DNA from: Gammaproteobacteria bacterium
Lineage (GTDB): Bacteria > Pseudomonadota > Gammaproteobacteria > Steroidobacterales > Steroidobacteraceae
DNA: 64,000 bases
Assembly (NCBI GenBank): GCA_016874235.1
Contig: VGUJ01000008.1
Span: 18,718 to 82,717 of the forward strand
Direction of reading: 5' to 3'
Shown: piece after piece, positions 50,849-60,341 of the stretch
Layout: each line of letters opens with the position of its first letter
How positions within the stretch are numbered: the stretch's first letter is position 1
Position numbers and translations under genes: made by a program
The notes under the pieces: generated by a model
Told to the model about the DNA's origin: nothing
Databases searched by the model: none
Seen by the model: the letters and a program-made list of their open reading frames with translations, nothing else

Positions 50849-51721
50849 TTGTCGGCTCCATACGTCGGTCGTTTTGCCCCCACCCCATCGGGGTCCCTAC
50901 ACCTCGGATCGCTGCTCGCTGCCGTCGGAAGCTGGCTCGATGCGGGCGACGGTGTCTGCCTGTTGCGCATCGACGATCTCGATACCACCCGATGTCGCCC
51001 CGACTACGAACGCGCCGTATTGCGCACGCTCGATACGTTTGGCCTCCGCTATCCGGAGACGGTCATTCGTCAAAGCGCTCGAACGGCTACCTATGCGGCA
51101 GCGGTCACCCGTCTGGGTGCGAGCGTCGGCCTCTTCCACTGCGACTGCACTCGCCGCGAGCTTTCGGGTGAGGGTGAATCATGCTGCCTGAAGGACTGCC
51201 GTGATCGCCGATGCGATCCGACAACCTCCTCGCTTCGAGCGGACCTGCGAACGCTCTCACCGGTTACGGTGATCGATCGAAGTCTAGGTGAGCGCCATTT
51301 CGATCCGCTGACGCAACGCGATGTCATCGTGCGCCGCAGAGACGGCGTTCACACCTACGCGTTGGCGACGGTGATCGACGATGCCGAACAGGGCGTCACC
51401 GACGTCGTGCGCGGCGCCGACCTCCTGCCGAGTACCGCGTGGCAGGTCGCCTTGCAGCAAGCCCTGGGATTGCCGATACCTCGATACCTCCACCTGCCCG
51501 TCCTGGTCGAGCCCGATGGCAGCAAGCTCGCCAAATCGCGCCGATCGGCCGCACTCGAGTCCGCTCAATCGTTGCCGCAGCTGCGCCAGGTGCTGCGCTG
51601 GCTCGCCCAAGATGAACCACCCGCGGCGATCGACACCGCGAGTGAGTTATTGAGCTGGATGAAACCAAGATGGGACCCGGCGCGATTCGCCGGGTCGTCG
51701 GTGATCACGCTCGAGGCGTGA
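50849..51721 (+). CDS. gluQ: Glutamyl-Q tRNA(Asp) synthetase
   Basis: 290 residues with a TTG start at 50849-50851, two bases after the dksA stop. The class I catalytic core has GRFAPTPSGSLHLGSLLAAV (HIGH-like) and GSKLAKSRRS (KMSKS-like). A cysteine cluster (CDC, then CC and C, around residues 92-115) matches the zinc site. There is no anticodon-binding domain. It attaches glutamate to the queuosine of tRNA-Asp. The dksA-gluQ pairing is widely conserved in Gammaproteobacteria. Confidence 0.95.
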   Translation: MSAPYVGRFAPTPSGSLHLGSLLAAVGSWLDAGDGVCLLRIDDLDTTRCRPDYERAVLRTLDTFGLRYPETVIRQSARTATYAAAVTRLGASVGLFHCDCTRRELSGEGESCCLKDCRDRRCDPTTSSLRADLRTLSPVTVIDRSLGERHFDPLTQRDVIVRRRDGVHTYALATVIDDAEQGVTDVVRGADLLPSTAWQVALQQALGLPIPRYLHLPVLVEPDGSKLAKSRRSAALESAQSLPQLRQVLRWLAQDEPPAAIDTASELLSWMKPRWDPARFAGSSVITLEA

Positions 51722-51730
51722 CCGCGAGCC

Positions 51731-53818
51731 TTAGCGCGGCTCGACGTCCTTCATCGAGAGGCGCACGCGACCCTGACGGTCGACCTCGAGCACCTTGACC
51801 TGCACCACATCGCCTTCCTTCAATTTGTCGGAGACACGCTCGACGCGCTCGTTGGAAATCTGCGAAATGTGTACGAGGCCATCGCGTCCCGGCAGGATGG
51901 TGACGAAGGCGCCGAAATCCATGAGGCGCGCAACGCGCCCTTCGTAGATCCGCCCCACCTCGACATCCGCCGTGATCAGTTCGATGCGACGCTGGGCCTC
52001 GCGACCCGCCGTCCCATTGACCGAGGCAATCTTGACCGTGCCGTCATTCTCGATATCGATGGTCGTTCCTGTCTCTTCGGTGATCTGACGGATGACCGCA
52101 CCACCCTTGCCGATGACGTCGCGGATTTTTTCCGGATCGATCTTGAGCGTGATGATCGAGGGCGCCCACTCGGACATCGTCTCGCGGGGCTTGGAGATGA
52201 CCTTGTTCATCTCGCCGAGGATGTGAAGACGTCCCGTCTTCGCCTGCTCGAGCGCGACCTTCATGATCTCGGGCGTAATGCCCTCGACCTTGATGTCCAT
52301 CTGCAGCGTGGTGACACCATCTTTGGTGCCCGCTACTTTGAAGTCCATGTCGCCGAGGTGGTCTTCATCACCCAGGATATCCGTCAGCACCTTGTAGCGC
52401 TTGCCCTCGAGCACGAGACCCATCGCAACACCGGCGACGGGTAACTTGAGCGGCACACCGGCGTCCATCATGGCGAGCGACGCGCCACACACGGAAGCCA
52501 TCGAAGACGACCCGTTCGACTCGAGAATTTCCGACACGACGCGGATGACGTACGGGAATTTTTCCATGTCCGGCATCACCGCCGAGACACCACGACGCGC
52601 CAGGTTTCCGTGACCGATTTCGCGGCGCTTCGGACCGGACATCATGCCCGTCTCACCCACCGAGAACGGCGGGAAGTTGTAGTGCAGCATGAACGGCTCG
52701 CGATGCTCCCCTTCGGGCGCATCGATGATCTGCGAGTCGCGGCCCGTTCCGAGCGTCGTGACCACGAGGGCCTGGGTCTCACCGCGGGTGAACAATGCGG
52801 ACCCATGCGTACGCGGCGTGACGCCCACTTTGATGGTGATGGGTCGCACGGTCACGGAATCGCGACCATCGATACGCGGCTCGCCGTTGAGAATACGTTC
52901 GCGAACGATGTGGCTCTCGAGGCGGAATAACTGATCGTCGACCTGCTCGGCGGTATAAGCCGGCGCCTCGCCCGCGGTCAGTTGCTCGATGACAGCCTTC
53001 TTGATTTCACCGACGCGCGAGTATCGCGCCTGCTTCTCGATGACCCGGTAGGCCTCGGAGAGCGGGCCATGCGCAGCTGTGCGGACGGCACTCTCGAGCT
53101 CTGCCGTGGCGGCGTTCGGCTTCCAGTCCCAACGCGGCTTGCCGCATTCGACGACCAGTTCATTGATCGCCTTGATGGCGACCTGCATCTGCTCGTGACC
53201 GAATACGACCGAACCGAGCATGACCTCTTCGGTGAGGCAGTTCGCTTCCGACTCCACCATCATCACGCCGTCCTTTGTGCCGGCAACGACGAGGTTGAGC
53301 TCAGAGGTTTTGATTTCTTTGGCGGTCGGATTGAGGAGGTACTGACCATCTTTGAACCCGACTCGAGCCGCACCGATCGGACCGTTGAACGGAACGCCCG
53401 ACAACGCGAGCGCCGCAGAGGCACCGACCATCGCCGGAATGTCGGCATCGATCTCAGGATCGATCGAGATCACGGTGGTCACCACCTGAACTTCGTTGTA
53501 GAAGCCGTCCGGGAAGAGCGGCCGGATCGGACGGTCGATGAGGCGCGACGTCAGCGTCTCTTTTTCGGTGGGGCGACCTTCACGCTTGAAGAACCCGCCC
53601 GGGATGCGGCCCGCCGCGTAGAACTTCTCTTGGTAGTTCACGGTGAGCGGGAAGAAATCGCGACCCGGAGCCGCCTTTTTGGCAGCAACGGCCGTACACA
53701 ACACAACCGTATCACCGAGCGATGCGACGACCGCGGCATCCGCCTGACGGGCCATCTCGCCCGTCTCGAGCGTCAACGTGTGGGAACCATACTGAAAAGT
53801 CTTCTTGAATACCGGCAC
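51731..53818 (-). CDS. pnp: Polyribonucleotide nucleotidyltransferase (PNPase)
   Basis: 695 residues: two RNase PH domains (about 1-210 and 310-545, with [20 protein letters not shown] and the catalytic aspartates near [20 protein letters not shown]), then a KH domain (about 550-615, [20 protein letters not shown]) and an S1 domain (about 620-690, [20 protein letters not shown]). It degrades RNA 3' to 5' by phosphorolysis. It follows rpsO by 76 bp containing a strong hairpin, as in E. coli, where RNase III cleavage of the leader lets PNPase control its own mRNA. Confidence 0.98.
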   Translation of the reverse strand: MPVFKKTFQYGSHTLTLETGEMARQADAAVVASLGDTVVLCTAVAAKKAAPGRDFFPLTVNYQEKFYAAGRIPGGFFKREGRPTEKETLTSRLIDRPIRPLFPDGFYNEVQVVTTVISIDPEIDADIPAMVGASAALALSGVPFNGPIGAARVGFKDGQYLLNPTAKEIKTSELNLVVAGTKDGVMMVESEANCLTEEVMLGSVVFGHEQMQVAIKAINELVVECGKPRWDWKPNAATAELESAVRTAAHGPLSEAYRVIEKQARYSRVGEIKKAVIEQLTAGEAPAYTAEQVDDQLFRLESHIVRERILNGEPRIDGRDSVTVRPITIKVGVTPRTHGSALFTRGETQALVVTTLGTGRDSQIIDAPEGEHREPFMLHYNFPPFSVGETGMMSGPKRREIGHGNLARRGVSAVMPDMEKFPYVIRVVSEILESNGSSSMASVCGASLAMMDAGVPLKLPVAGVAMGLVLEGKRYKVLTDILGDEDHLGDMDFKVAGTKDGVTTLQMDIKVEGITPEIMKVALEQAKTGRLHILGEMNKVISKPRETMSEWAPSIITLKIDPEKIRDVIGKGGAVIRQITEETGTTIDIENDGTVKIASVNGTAGREAQRRIELITADVEVGRIYEGRVARLMDFGAFVTILPGRDGLVHISQISNERVERVSDKLKEGDVVQVKVLEVDRQGRVRLSMKDVEPR

Positions 53819-53845
53819 GGGAAACCTCGTGAAAAAATGCTGTAA

Positions 53846-53881
53846 GCGAAAAGGCCGCGCTCAGTGAGAGGCGCGGCCTTT
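53846..53881 (-). terminator. Hairpin/terminator between rpsO and pnp
   Basis: On the minus strand AAAGGCCGCGC (53881-53871) and GCGCGGCCTTT (53860-53850) pair over 11 bases with a 10-base loop and are followed by T and C. It starts 13 bases after the rpsO stop. The position equals the rpsO attenuator of E. coli, so it should allow partial read-through into pnp. Confidence 0.75.
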
Positions 53882-53894
53882 AAGGAGGGACTGC

Positions 53895-54164
53895 TTAGCG
53901 ACGCAGCCCGAGACGCTCGACGACTTCCTGATACTTCTGGGGCTGGTTGGCCTTGAGGTAATCGAGGAGCTTTCGGCGCTGGTTGACCATCTTCACGAGA
54001 CCGCGACGGGACGAGTGGTCCGAAGCGTGCGAGGAGAAGTGCTGGCCGAGGCCAGTAATCCGCTCGGAGAGCAGCGCGATCTGAACTTCAGGAGAGCCCG
54101 TGTCCTTGGGGTCCCGGCGGAACTGCGCAACGACTCCGCTCTTTTTCTCTGTGCTAAGAGGCAT
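53895..54164 (-). CDS. rpsO: Ribosomal protein uS15
   Basis: 89 residues from ATG at 54162-54164: [20 protein letters not shown], then the conserved [36 protein letters not shown] and [14 protein letters not shown]15 binds 16S rRNA early in 30S assembly and represses its own translation in relatives. It is 28 bp downstream of truB. Confidence 0.98.
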   Translation of the reverse strand: MPLSTEKKSGVVAQFRRDPKDTGSPEVQIALLSERITGLGQHFSSHASDHSSRRGLVKMVNQRRKLLDYLKANQPQKYQEVVERLGLRR

Positions 54165-54192
54165 TCTGAAAAACCCTTTTAAATCTTGATAG

Positions 54193-55113
54193 TTACGGTC
54201 GTGTTGAAGGCCGCGGATTGTACTCGCTGGCCTTTTCGGCCACAAGTCGCTTGGGGGCGACCCGTCCCGGGGCTGCAATCCGCCCCAGACCCATGAAAAT
54301 GGATCCGGGACCCTGCAGCCGAACGGTCTCTCCCAGCGCTAAGTGAAGCGCCTCAGGGGCCTCGACCACCTGTCCCTGAGCCATCCGTCTCGCCGTCTCC
54401 GGCGGCAACGAAACCAGCCTCAAGTGGCCCACCGCCTCGTCCAGGGTCACCCAGGGCAGTCCGATGCCCTGGGTGGATTCAATTTGCTCGAGGGTCACGA
54501 GTCGGTCCCGGCCAAATGGCTGAACGCTCTCCCGGCGCAGCGAGGTCACATGACCCACGGTACCCAAGCCGCGCGCGATGTCCTCGGCAAGCACCCGAAT
54601 GTACGTGCCTTTACCGCAGATCGCCCGGCAGTCGAGGAGAGGCCCCTTAAGATCGATCGCCTCGATCGACTCGATCCGAATCTTGCGCGGCGGCCGATCG
54701 ACGACTTCGCCGGCCCGAGCCCGACGATACAACGGGACCCCGCCCTGCTTGATGGCCGAGTACATCGGCGGGATTTGCAAGGTATCTCCCACGAAGTGCT
54801 TGAGCACCTCCTCGACAGCGCCAGGCGCGAGCGGCGGCACCGGCGCGTTCTCGACGACCTCGCCTTCGACGTCCCCCGTCGAGGTTCGCTGGCCGAGGGA
54901 TATCTGGAAACGATAGACCTTGTCGCCTTCCAGGATTTCACTGGCGAGCTTCGTGCCCTCGCCGATGCAGATGGGGAGCATTCCCGTCGCGAGCGGATCA
55001 AGGCTACCGACATGACCTGCCTTGCTCGCGCCCACCAGACGCCGGACGCGCAGGCCTGCCGCAGTCGAGGACAAACCCAACGGCTTGTCGAGAAGCAAAA
55101 TTCCGTCGGTCAA
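54193..55113 (-). CDS. truB: tRNA pseudouridine-55 synthase
   Basis: 306 residues. The catalytic aspartate is D39 in [40 protein letters not shown] and [20 protein letters not shown] are further TruB motifs, and a PUA-like domain ends the protein. It makes pseudouridine 55 in the T loop of all elongator tRNAs. The ATG overlaps the rbfA stop by 4 bp. Confidence 0.97.
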   Translation of the reverse strand: MTDGILLLDKPLGLSSTAAGLRVRRLVGASKAGHVGSLDPLATGMLPICIGEGTKLASEILEGDKVYRFQISLGQRTSTGDVEGEVVENAPVPPLAPGAVEEVLKHFVGDTLQIPPMYSAIKQGGVPLYRRARAGEVVDRPPRKIRIESIEAIDLKGPLLDCRAICGKGTYIRVLAEDIARGLGTVGHVTSLRRESVQPFGRDRLVTLEQIESTQGIGLPWVTLDEAVGHLRLVSLPPETARRMAQGQVVEAPEALHLALGETVRLQGPGSIFMGLGRIAAPGRVAPKRLVAEKASEYNPRPSTRP

Positions 55114-55493
55114 CGGGAGTCGCCGCCGAGGTCCGGTTCGTCTTTTTCAGAGCGAACCGCGTCGTCGATCAGTCGAGTGAGTCGATCCGCCTGCGCGATG
55201 CTTTCGTCGTACTCGAAATCGAGTCGCGGGGCATGACGCAAGCCGAGCCGCCGACCCACCTCCCCGCGGAGAAATCCTGCCGCCCGACGAAGTCCTTCGG
55301 TCACTTCCGCTGGCGAATGTCGATCCCCGAAAGGAACGAACAGCACCCGCGCTGAACCCATATCGGGGGCGACCTGAACCGCCGTGATCGTCACCATCCC
55401 CACGCGAGGGTCTTTGACCTCACGCGACACGAGCTCAGCCACCACCCGCTGTAGTTCGGACTCGACGCGTTGTTGTCGGGCCTTGCTGGTCAC
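55110..55493 (-). CDS. rbfA: Ribosome-binding factor A
   Basis: 127 residues with a GTG start at 55491-55493. That start gives TSKARQQRVESELQRVVAEL and then SREVKDPRVGMVTITAVQVA, the KH-type fold of RbfA; a longer reading would run into infB. It helps mature the 16S rRNA 5' end and aids cold adaptation. It lies 28 bp after infB and is coupled to truB. Confidence 0.93.
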   Translation of the reverse strand: MTSKARQQRVESELQRVVAELVSREVKDPRVGMVTITAVQVAPDMGSARVLFVPFGDRHSPAEVTEGLRRAAGFLRGEVGRRLGLRHAPRLDFEYDESIAQADRLTRLIDDAVRSEKDEPDLGGDSR

Positions 55494-55521
55494 GACATTT
55501 CGGTGGTGGAACGCCCGTCGA

Positions 55522-58062
55522 TCACGCGATCGCGCGAGCGACCTCAACGCGCGAGTAGCACTCGATCTGATCGCCGACACGGACATCCTGGTAGTTCTTC
55601 ACGCCGATACCGCACTCGGTACCCGCACGAACCTCACCGACGTCGTCCTTGAACCGTCGAAGAGACTCGAGAGCTCCCTCGAAGATGACGACGTTGTCGC
55701 GAAGCACACGAATCGGATTGTTGCGCTTGACTGCCCCTTCGATGACGAGACAACCCGCCACGACGCCAAACTTACTCGAGCGGAAGACATCGCGAACCTG
55801 CGCGGTACCGACGATCTGTTCTTTGATCTCGGGCGCGAGCAATCCGCTCATGCGCTGTTTGATGTCGTCGATGGCTTCGTAAATGATCGAGAAATAACGG
55901 ATGTCGATTCCGGTTTCTTTGACCGCTTCACGAGCACCGGAATCGGCGCGAACGTTGAAGCCGAGCACCATGGCCTTCGACGCAGCCGCAAGCTGCACAT
56001 CTGAGGCCGTGATGCCACCGACGCCGCTCGCGACCACCTTGACCTGCACCTCGTCGGTGGAGAGCTTGGTAAGAGAATCACGCAGCGCCTCGGCGCTGCC
56101 TTGAACGTCGGCTTTGATGACGACGCTGATAACGCCCGCCTTGTCCTCGGCCATTTGCGAGAACACATCGCCCACCGCAGCCGCTTGCTTGGCCAACTTG
56201 ACGTCGCGAAACTTGCCTTGACGATAAAGTGCGACTTCGCGAGCTTTTCGCTCACTCTCGACCGCCAGCATTTCTTCGCCAGCATTCGGCGCACCCGACA
56301 ACCCGAGCACAAGCACGGGCATCGAAGGCTTGGCTTCGTCGACGCTCTTGCCGGTCTCGTCGAACATGGCGCGCACGCGACCGAATACCTGACCTGCGAT
56401 GATCGGATCGCCGAGCTTCAGCGTGCCTTTTTTCACGAGCACCGTCGCCACAGCGCCCCGCCCTTTCTCGACGCTGGCTTCGACGATGATGCCGGCAGCG
56501 AGCCCCGTGAGCGGCGCTTTGAGCTCAAGCACCTCAGACTGCAGCAAAATCGCATCCAGCAGCTGATCGATCCCTTGCCCCGTGTACGCCGATACGTTCA
56601 CGAACATCGTATCTCCGCCCCACTCTTCAGGAATGACTTCCTGTTTGGAGAGCTCCGTTCTGACACGATCGGGATCCGCGGTGTTTTTGTCGATTTTATT
56701 GACTGCAACGACGATCGGTACACCCGCCGCGCGCGCGTGCTGGATGGCTTCGATCGTCTGCGGCATGACACCGTCGTCCGCAGCAACCACGAGGACCACC
56801 ACGTCCGTCGCCTTGGCACCACGAGCACGCATCGCCGTGAAGGCTGCGTGACCCGGCGTGTCGAGAAACGTGACTCCGCCCTTGTCGGTCTGCACATGAT
56901 ACGCGCCGATATGCTGCGTAATTCCGCCGGCCTCGCCGGAGGCGACCTTGGTCTTTCGGATGTAATCGAGCAATGACGTCTTGCCGTGATCGACGTGGCC
57001 CATCACGGTGACTACAGGAGGCCGAGAAAGACTCTCGACCGTCTCTCCCCCCGCGCCCTGGATATCCGTCTCAAGCTGGTTTTCTTTGAGGAGCTTGGCG
57101 GTATGTCCCATCTCCTCGACCACAAGCACGGCAGTATCTTGGTCGATCGGCTGGTTGATCGTCGCCATCACACCCATGTTCATCATGGCTTTGATGACTT
57201 CGGTCGCCTTGACCGCCATTTTTTGAGCGAGCTCCTGCGGCGTGATCGTCTCGCCGATGATCACCTCGCGCACGACCGGCGCGGTCGGGAGCTCAAATCC
57301 GTGACGCTGCTCCATACCCACCGGAGCCTTGCGTTCGCGAATCTTCTTCTTTTTCTTTAGGCGCGAGCTGGCGTCTGTACTGACGTGCAACTCCTCGCGA
57401 CCATAGCGCGTTCGCTTGTCACGCTCGGCGTCTCCACCCGCCGTTTTGCCGGGCCGCGTGTCGGCCGCGCGAGTCTCGGGCGCCGCGACAGGTGCTCTCG
57501 AGCGCCCACCTTTATCGGCATCCCCTTGGTCACGCTCACGCTGCTCGGCAGCACGACGCGCCTCCTCTGCCGCACGTCGCGCAGCCGCTTCCTCTTCAAG
57601 GCGACGACGGTTCTCAGCTTCGAGACGCTCCGCCTCACGACGCTCGTGCTCCTGGCGTTCACGCTCGACACGCGCAGCCTCCTCGACCTCACGTCGTTTG
57701 GATTCAGAGTCCTCACCCTGCGCCTTGGCTTGCTCCTCGAGCACGTCGCGCTTGACGTACGTGCGCTTGACACGCACCTCGACGTTGACGGTTCGAGCGC
57801 GTCCCGCGCCGCCCGCGAGCTTGATCTCGCTCTGTTGTTTGCGCTGCAGGGTAATTTTTCGGGGTGCCGCTACCGCGGGACCGGACTCCTCTGCCTGCCC
57901 ATGACTTCGCCGGAGGTGCGTCAACAGCACGAGTTTCGCATCGTCACTGATGCGATCATTGGGCCCTGCGACCTCGATACCCGCTTGAGCGAGCTGAGCG
58001 ATCAGCTTCTCGACCGGTACCTTGAGTACCTCAGCAAATTGGGCAACCGTTACATCAGCCAT
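55522..58062 (-). CDS. infB: Translation initiation factor IF-2
   Basis: 846 residues. The N-terminal domain (1-50) is followed by a long charged Arg/Glu/Ala-rich region (about 100-240). IF2 N-terminal helices occupy about 265-320, and the G domain starts with GHVDHGKT at 355-362, continuing [20 protein letters not shown] and VAVNKIDK. Domains II to IV carry fMet-tRNA binding at the C-terminus. IF-2 delivers initiator tRNA to the 30S subunit. It follows nusA by 22 bp in the canonical operon. In-frame internal starts giving shorter forms, as in E. coli, cannot be excluded. Confidence 0.98.
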   Translation of the reverse strand: MADVTVAQFAEVLKVPVEKLIAQLAQAGIEVAGPNDRISDDAKLVLLTHLRRSHGQAEESGPAVAAPRKITLQRKQQSEIKLAGGAGRARTVNVEVRVKRTYVKRDVLEEQAKAQGEDSESKRREVEEAARVERERQEHERREAERLEAENRRRLEEEAAARRAAEEARRAAEQRERDQGDADKGGRSRAPVAAPETRAADTRPGKTAGGDAERDKRTRYGREELHVSTDASSRLKKKKKIRERKAPVGMEQRHGFELPTAPVVREVIIGETITPQELAQKMAVKATEVIKAMMNMGVMATINQPIDQDTAVLVVEEMGHTAKLLKENQLETDIQGAGGETVESLSRPPVVTVMGHVDHGKTSLLDYIRKTKVASGEAGGITQHIGAYHVQTDKGGVTFLDTPGHAAFTAMRARGAKATDVVVLVVAADDGVMPQTIEAIQHARAAGVPIVVAVNKIDKNTADPDRVRTELSKQEVIPEEWGGDTMFVNVSAYTGQGIDQLLDAILLQSEVLELKAPLTGLAAGIIVEASVEKGRGAVATVLVKKGTLKLGDPIIAGQVFGRVRAMFDETGKSVDEAKPSMPVLVLGLSGAPNAGEEMLAVESERKAREVALYRQGKFRDVKLAKQAAAVGDVFSQMAEDKAGVISVVIKADVQGSAEALRDSLTKLSTDEVQVKVVASGVGGITASDVQLAAASKAMVLGFNVRADSGAREAVKETGIDIRYFSIIYEAIDDIKQRMSGLLAPEIKEQIVGTAQVRDVFRSSKFGVVAGCLVIEGAVKRNNPIRVLRDNVVIFEGALESLRRFKDDVGEVRAGTECGIGVKNYQDVRVGDQIECYSRVEVARAIA

Positions 58063-58084
58063 ATCAGGTTCCTGTGGGGTCTAC

Positions 58085-59584
58085 TCAACCGTGGCCCGGC
58101 GCAAACCAATGCTCGCGAGCCTTCATGATGAGCTTGCCAGCCTCGTCGGCCGTGAGCCCCTGAATATCCAAAAGATCATCGACAGCCTGCTCAGCCAGAT
58201 CCTCGCGAGTTCGAACGCCCCGTCGGGCGAGCGCCAAGGCGAGATCAGGCTGCATGCCCTCGAGCAGCAGCAAATCGTCAGCGGGAATCTGCGAATCGAG
58301 GCTCTCTTCGCTCGCGATCGCCTGCGTCAGCAGCACATCTCGCGCGCGACTACGAAGCTCTTTGACGATATCTTCGTTGAACTCTTCTATTGCGTTGAGC
58401 TCTCCCTGGGGCACATACGCGATTTCTTCGACGGTCGAGAAACCCTCCTGTACGAGGATCGTTGCGACGTCTTCGTCCACGTCCAACTGCTTCATGAAGT
58501 TCTCGACCAACGCCCTCGCCTCGGACTCGCTCTTGGCCTCAGCGTCGGACTCGGTCATCACGTTGAGCTCCCAGCCCGTCAGTTGGCTGGCGAGTCGAAT
58601 ATTTTGACCGCCACGACCGATCGCCTGAGAAAGCTTTTCCTCGGACACTGCAATGTCCATGCTGTGCGAGTCTTCGTCGACGACGATGGAGATGACCTCC
58701 GCCGGCGACATCGCATTGATCACGAACTGAGCAGGGTTGTCGTCGAACGGAATGATGTCAACGCGCTCACCGGCGATCTCATTAGAGACGGCCTGTACTC
58801 GCGACCCTCTCATGCCGACGCACGCGCCGACCGGATCGATTCGCGGATCGTTGCTGCGGACGGCAATCTTGGCTCGAATGCCAGGATCACGAGCCGCGCC
58901 CAAAATCTGGATGAGACCCTGACCCACCTCAGGCACTTCAAGCTTGAAGAGTTCAATCAAGAACTCCGGCGCTGAGCGCGTCAGAAAAAGCTGTGGACCC
59001 CGCGGTTCCGAGCGCACTTCCTTGAGGAAGGCTTTGATTCGATCTTGAGGTTTGACCTGCTCACGCATGATCATGTCCGTGCGCGAAACAAAGCCTTCTG
59101 CATTGCCGCCGAGGTCTACAAAAATACCGTTACGATCGACTCGCTTGACGACACCGCTGACCAACTGGCCCACGCGATCTTTGTAGGCGTCGACCACCTG
59201 AGCACGCTCGGCTTCGCGCACTTTCTGCACGATGACTTGCTTGGCCTGCTGTGCCGCGATTCGACCGAAGGACACTGACTCCATCGGCTCTTCAACGAAT
59301 CCGCCGACAAGAGCCTTCTTGTCGACGTCGAGCGCGTCCTCGAAACGCAATTCGCGGTCGGGGACCTCAAGCTCCTTGGAGTCATCTGCAAAGACTTTCC
59401 AACGACGGAACGTATCGTAGTCACCTGTCTTTCGATTGATCGCAACGCGCACGTCCCACTCTTCGCCGTGCTTTTTGCGAGTCGCCGAAGCGAGCGCCGC
59501 TTCAAGCGCTTCGAAGATGACTTCCTTGTCGACGCCCTTCTCGTTCGAGACGGCATCCACGACCATCATGATTTCCTTGCTCAT
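58085..59584 (-). CDS. nusA: Transcription termination/antitermination factor NusA
   Basis: 499 residues: N-terminal RNA polymerase-binding domain (1-125), S1 domain (about 135-200, [20 protein letters not shown]), two KH domains (about 230-345, with [20 protein letters not shown] and [20 protein letters not shown]), and two C-terminal acidic helix-hairpin-helix repeats (about 365-495), the gammaproteobacterial form. It modulates pausing and termination. In relatives NusA represses its own operon through terminators in the leader; tandem terminators lie upstream of rimP here. Confidence 0.98.
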   Translation of the reverse strand: MSKEIMMVVDAVSNEKGVDKEVIFEALEAALASATRKKHGEEWDVRVAINRKTGDYDTFRRWKVFADDSKELEVPDRELRFEDALDVDKKALVGGFVEEPMESVSFGRIAAQQAKQVIVQKVREAERAQVVDAYKDRVGQLVSGVVKRVDRNGIFVDLGGNAEGFVSRTDMIMREQVKPQDRIKAFLKEVRSEPRGPQLFLTRSAPEFLIELFKLEVPEVGQGLIQILGAARDPGIRAKIAVRSNDPRIDPVGACVGMRGSRVQAVSNEIAGERVDIIPFDDNPAQFVINAMSPAEVISIVVDEDSHSMDIAVSEEKLSQAIGRGGQNIRLASQLTGWELNVMTESDAEAKSESEARALVENFMKQLDVDEDVATILVQEGFSTVEEIAYVPQGELNAIEEFNEDIVKELRSRARDVLLTQAIASEESLDSQIPADDLLLLEGMQPDLALALARRGVRTREDLAEQAVDDLLDIQGLTADEAGKLIMKAREHWFAPGHG

Positions 59585-59624
59585 CGTCTTCTGTCCCCTT
59601 TCACGCGAAACACCGACAAATCGT

Positions 59625-60095
59625 TCACGCCACCAGGCGCGCTTTACCGATTTCGGCGAATCCGATTCTCACGGGTTGCCCGTCAACCATGACGATGCAG
59701 CCCGACTCGTCCACCTCCGAAAGATCGCCCGTATAACGGCGACGTCCCTCTCGAGGCACCTTCAACTCAACCCAAACCCTAGCGCCCAAAAATCGGCCGA
59801 AGTGTGCTGGCTTGCGCAGCACCCGATCGAAACCCGGTGAGGAGACCTCGAGGTTGTAGGCTCCGCTGATCGGATCCTCCACATCGAGCAATGCCGACAC
59901 CTCTCGGCTCACCGTCTCGCAATCTTCGACGCCGATGTGGCCACCCTTCGCGGGAGGCTGATCGATGAAGATCCGCAGCACGCCCGAGCGAGGCACCGAC
60001 ACCCATTCGATGTCGACCAGCTCGTAGCCGAGTCGCTCGATCAGGGGCTCTAGAAGCCCGATGAGCTTGTCGCGTATCGCTGCTGCAGTCGCCAT
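59625..60095 (-). CDS. rimP: Ribosome maturation factor RimP
   Basis: 156 residues from ATG at 60093-60095. The N-terminal domain has [18 protein letters not shown], and the [20 protein letters not shown] motif and C-terminal SH3-like domain ([15 protein letters not shown]) follow. RimP is needed for 30S maturation. It is the first gene of rimP-nusA-infB-rbfA-truB-rpsO-pnp and lies 40 bp before nusA. Two terminators precede it. The metY initiator tRNA gene found here in E. coli is absent. Confidence 0.96.
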   Translation of the reverse strand: MATAAAIRDKLIGLLEPLIERLGYELVDIEWVSVPRSGVLRIFIDQPPAKGGHIGVEDCETVSREVSALLDVEDPISGAYNLEVSSPGFDRVLRKPAHFGRFLGARVWVELKVPREGRRRYTGDLSEVDESGCIVMVDGQPVRIGFAEIGKARLVA

Positions 60096-60135
60096 CGTCC
60101 ATCCTTCGCCAACCCCCAATCCAATGCGGGTAATG

Positions 60136-60155
60136 AAAAAGGGCCACGAAGGCCC
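60136..60155 (-). terminator. Leader terminator 2, upstream of rimP
   Basis: On the minus strand GGGCC (60155-60151) and GGCCC (60145-60141) pair around loop TTCGT and are followed directly by TTTTT (60140-60136). It lies about 40 bases before the rimP ATG, so any transcript of the operon started upstream must pass it. Confidence 0.65.
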
Positions 60156-60187
60156 CCCCTGATCAAACCCGCCCCGGCCAGGGGCCC

Positions 60188-60215
60188 AAAAAATAAAAGC
60201 CCCTCGGGGGGCTTT
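60188..60215 (-). terminator. Leader terminator 1, upstream of rimP
   Basis: On the minus strand AAAGCCCC (60215-60208) and GGGGCTTT (60203-60196) pair over 8 bases with a 4-base loop, followed by TTTTATTTTTT (ending at 60188). This is a textbook intrinsic terminator. It may end the S9 peptidase transcript, attenuate the nusA operon, or both. Confidence 0.8.
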
Positions 60216-60291
60216 CAAATCAAGCACTCGGGACGCCTCCTTGACAGGAAACAGCCCTCCCTCACGACCCGAGGAACCGCGAGGGCCGCGA

Positions 60292-60297
60292 ATCATA
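60292..60297 (-). promoter_or_regulatory. Candidate -10 box upstream of the rimP leader
   Basis: TATGAT (five of six matches to consensus) on the minus strand, 45 bases after the S9 peptidase stop and before both terminators. The hexamer at -35 distance (TGGCGC) is poor. If used, the leader to rimP would be about 190 bases and contain both hairpins. Confidence 0.3.
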
Positions 60298-60341
60298 ATG
60301 GAATTGGCCCCGAGGCGCCATGGGGCGCCCGGGGGCACCGA

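Noticed and set aside
60096..60341. A tRNA gene (metY-like) or small RNA in the 246-bp gap before rimP
   Set aside because: No cloverleaf can be drawn on either strand; the structures present are terminator hairpins.
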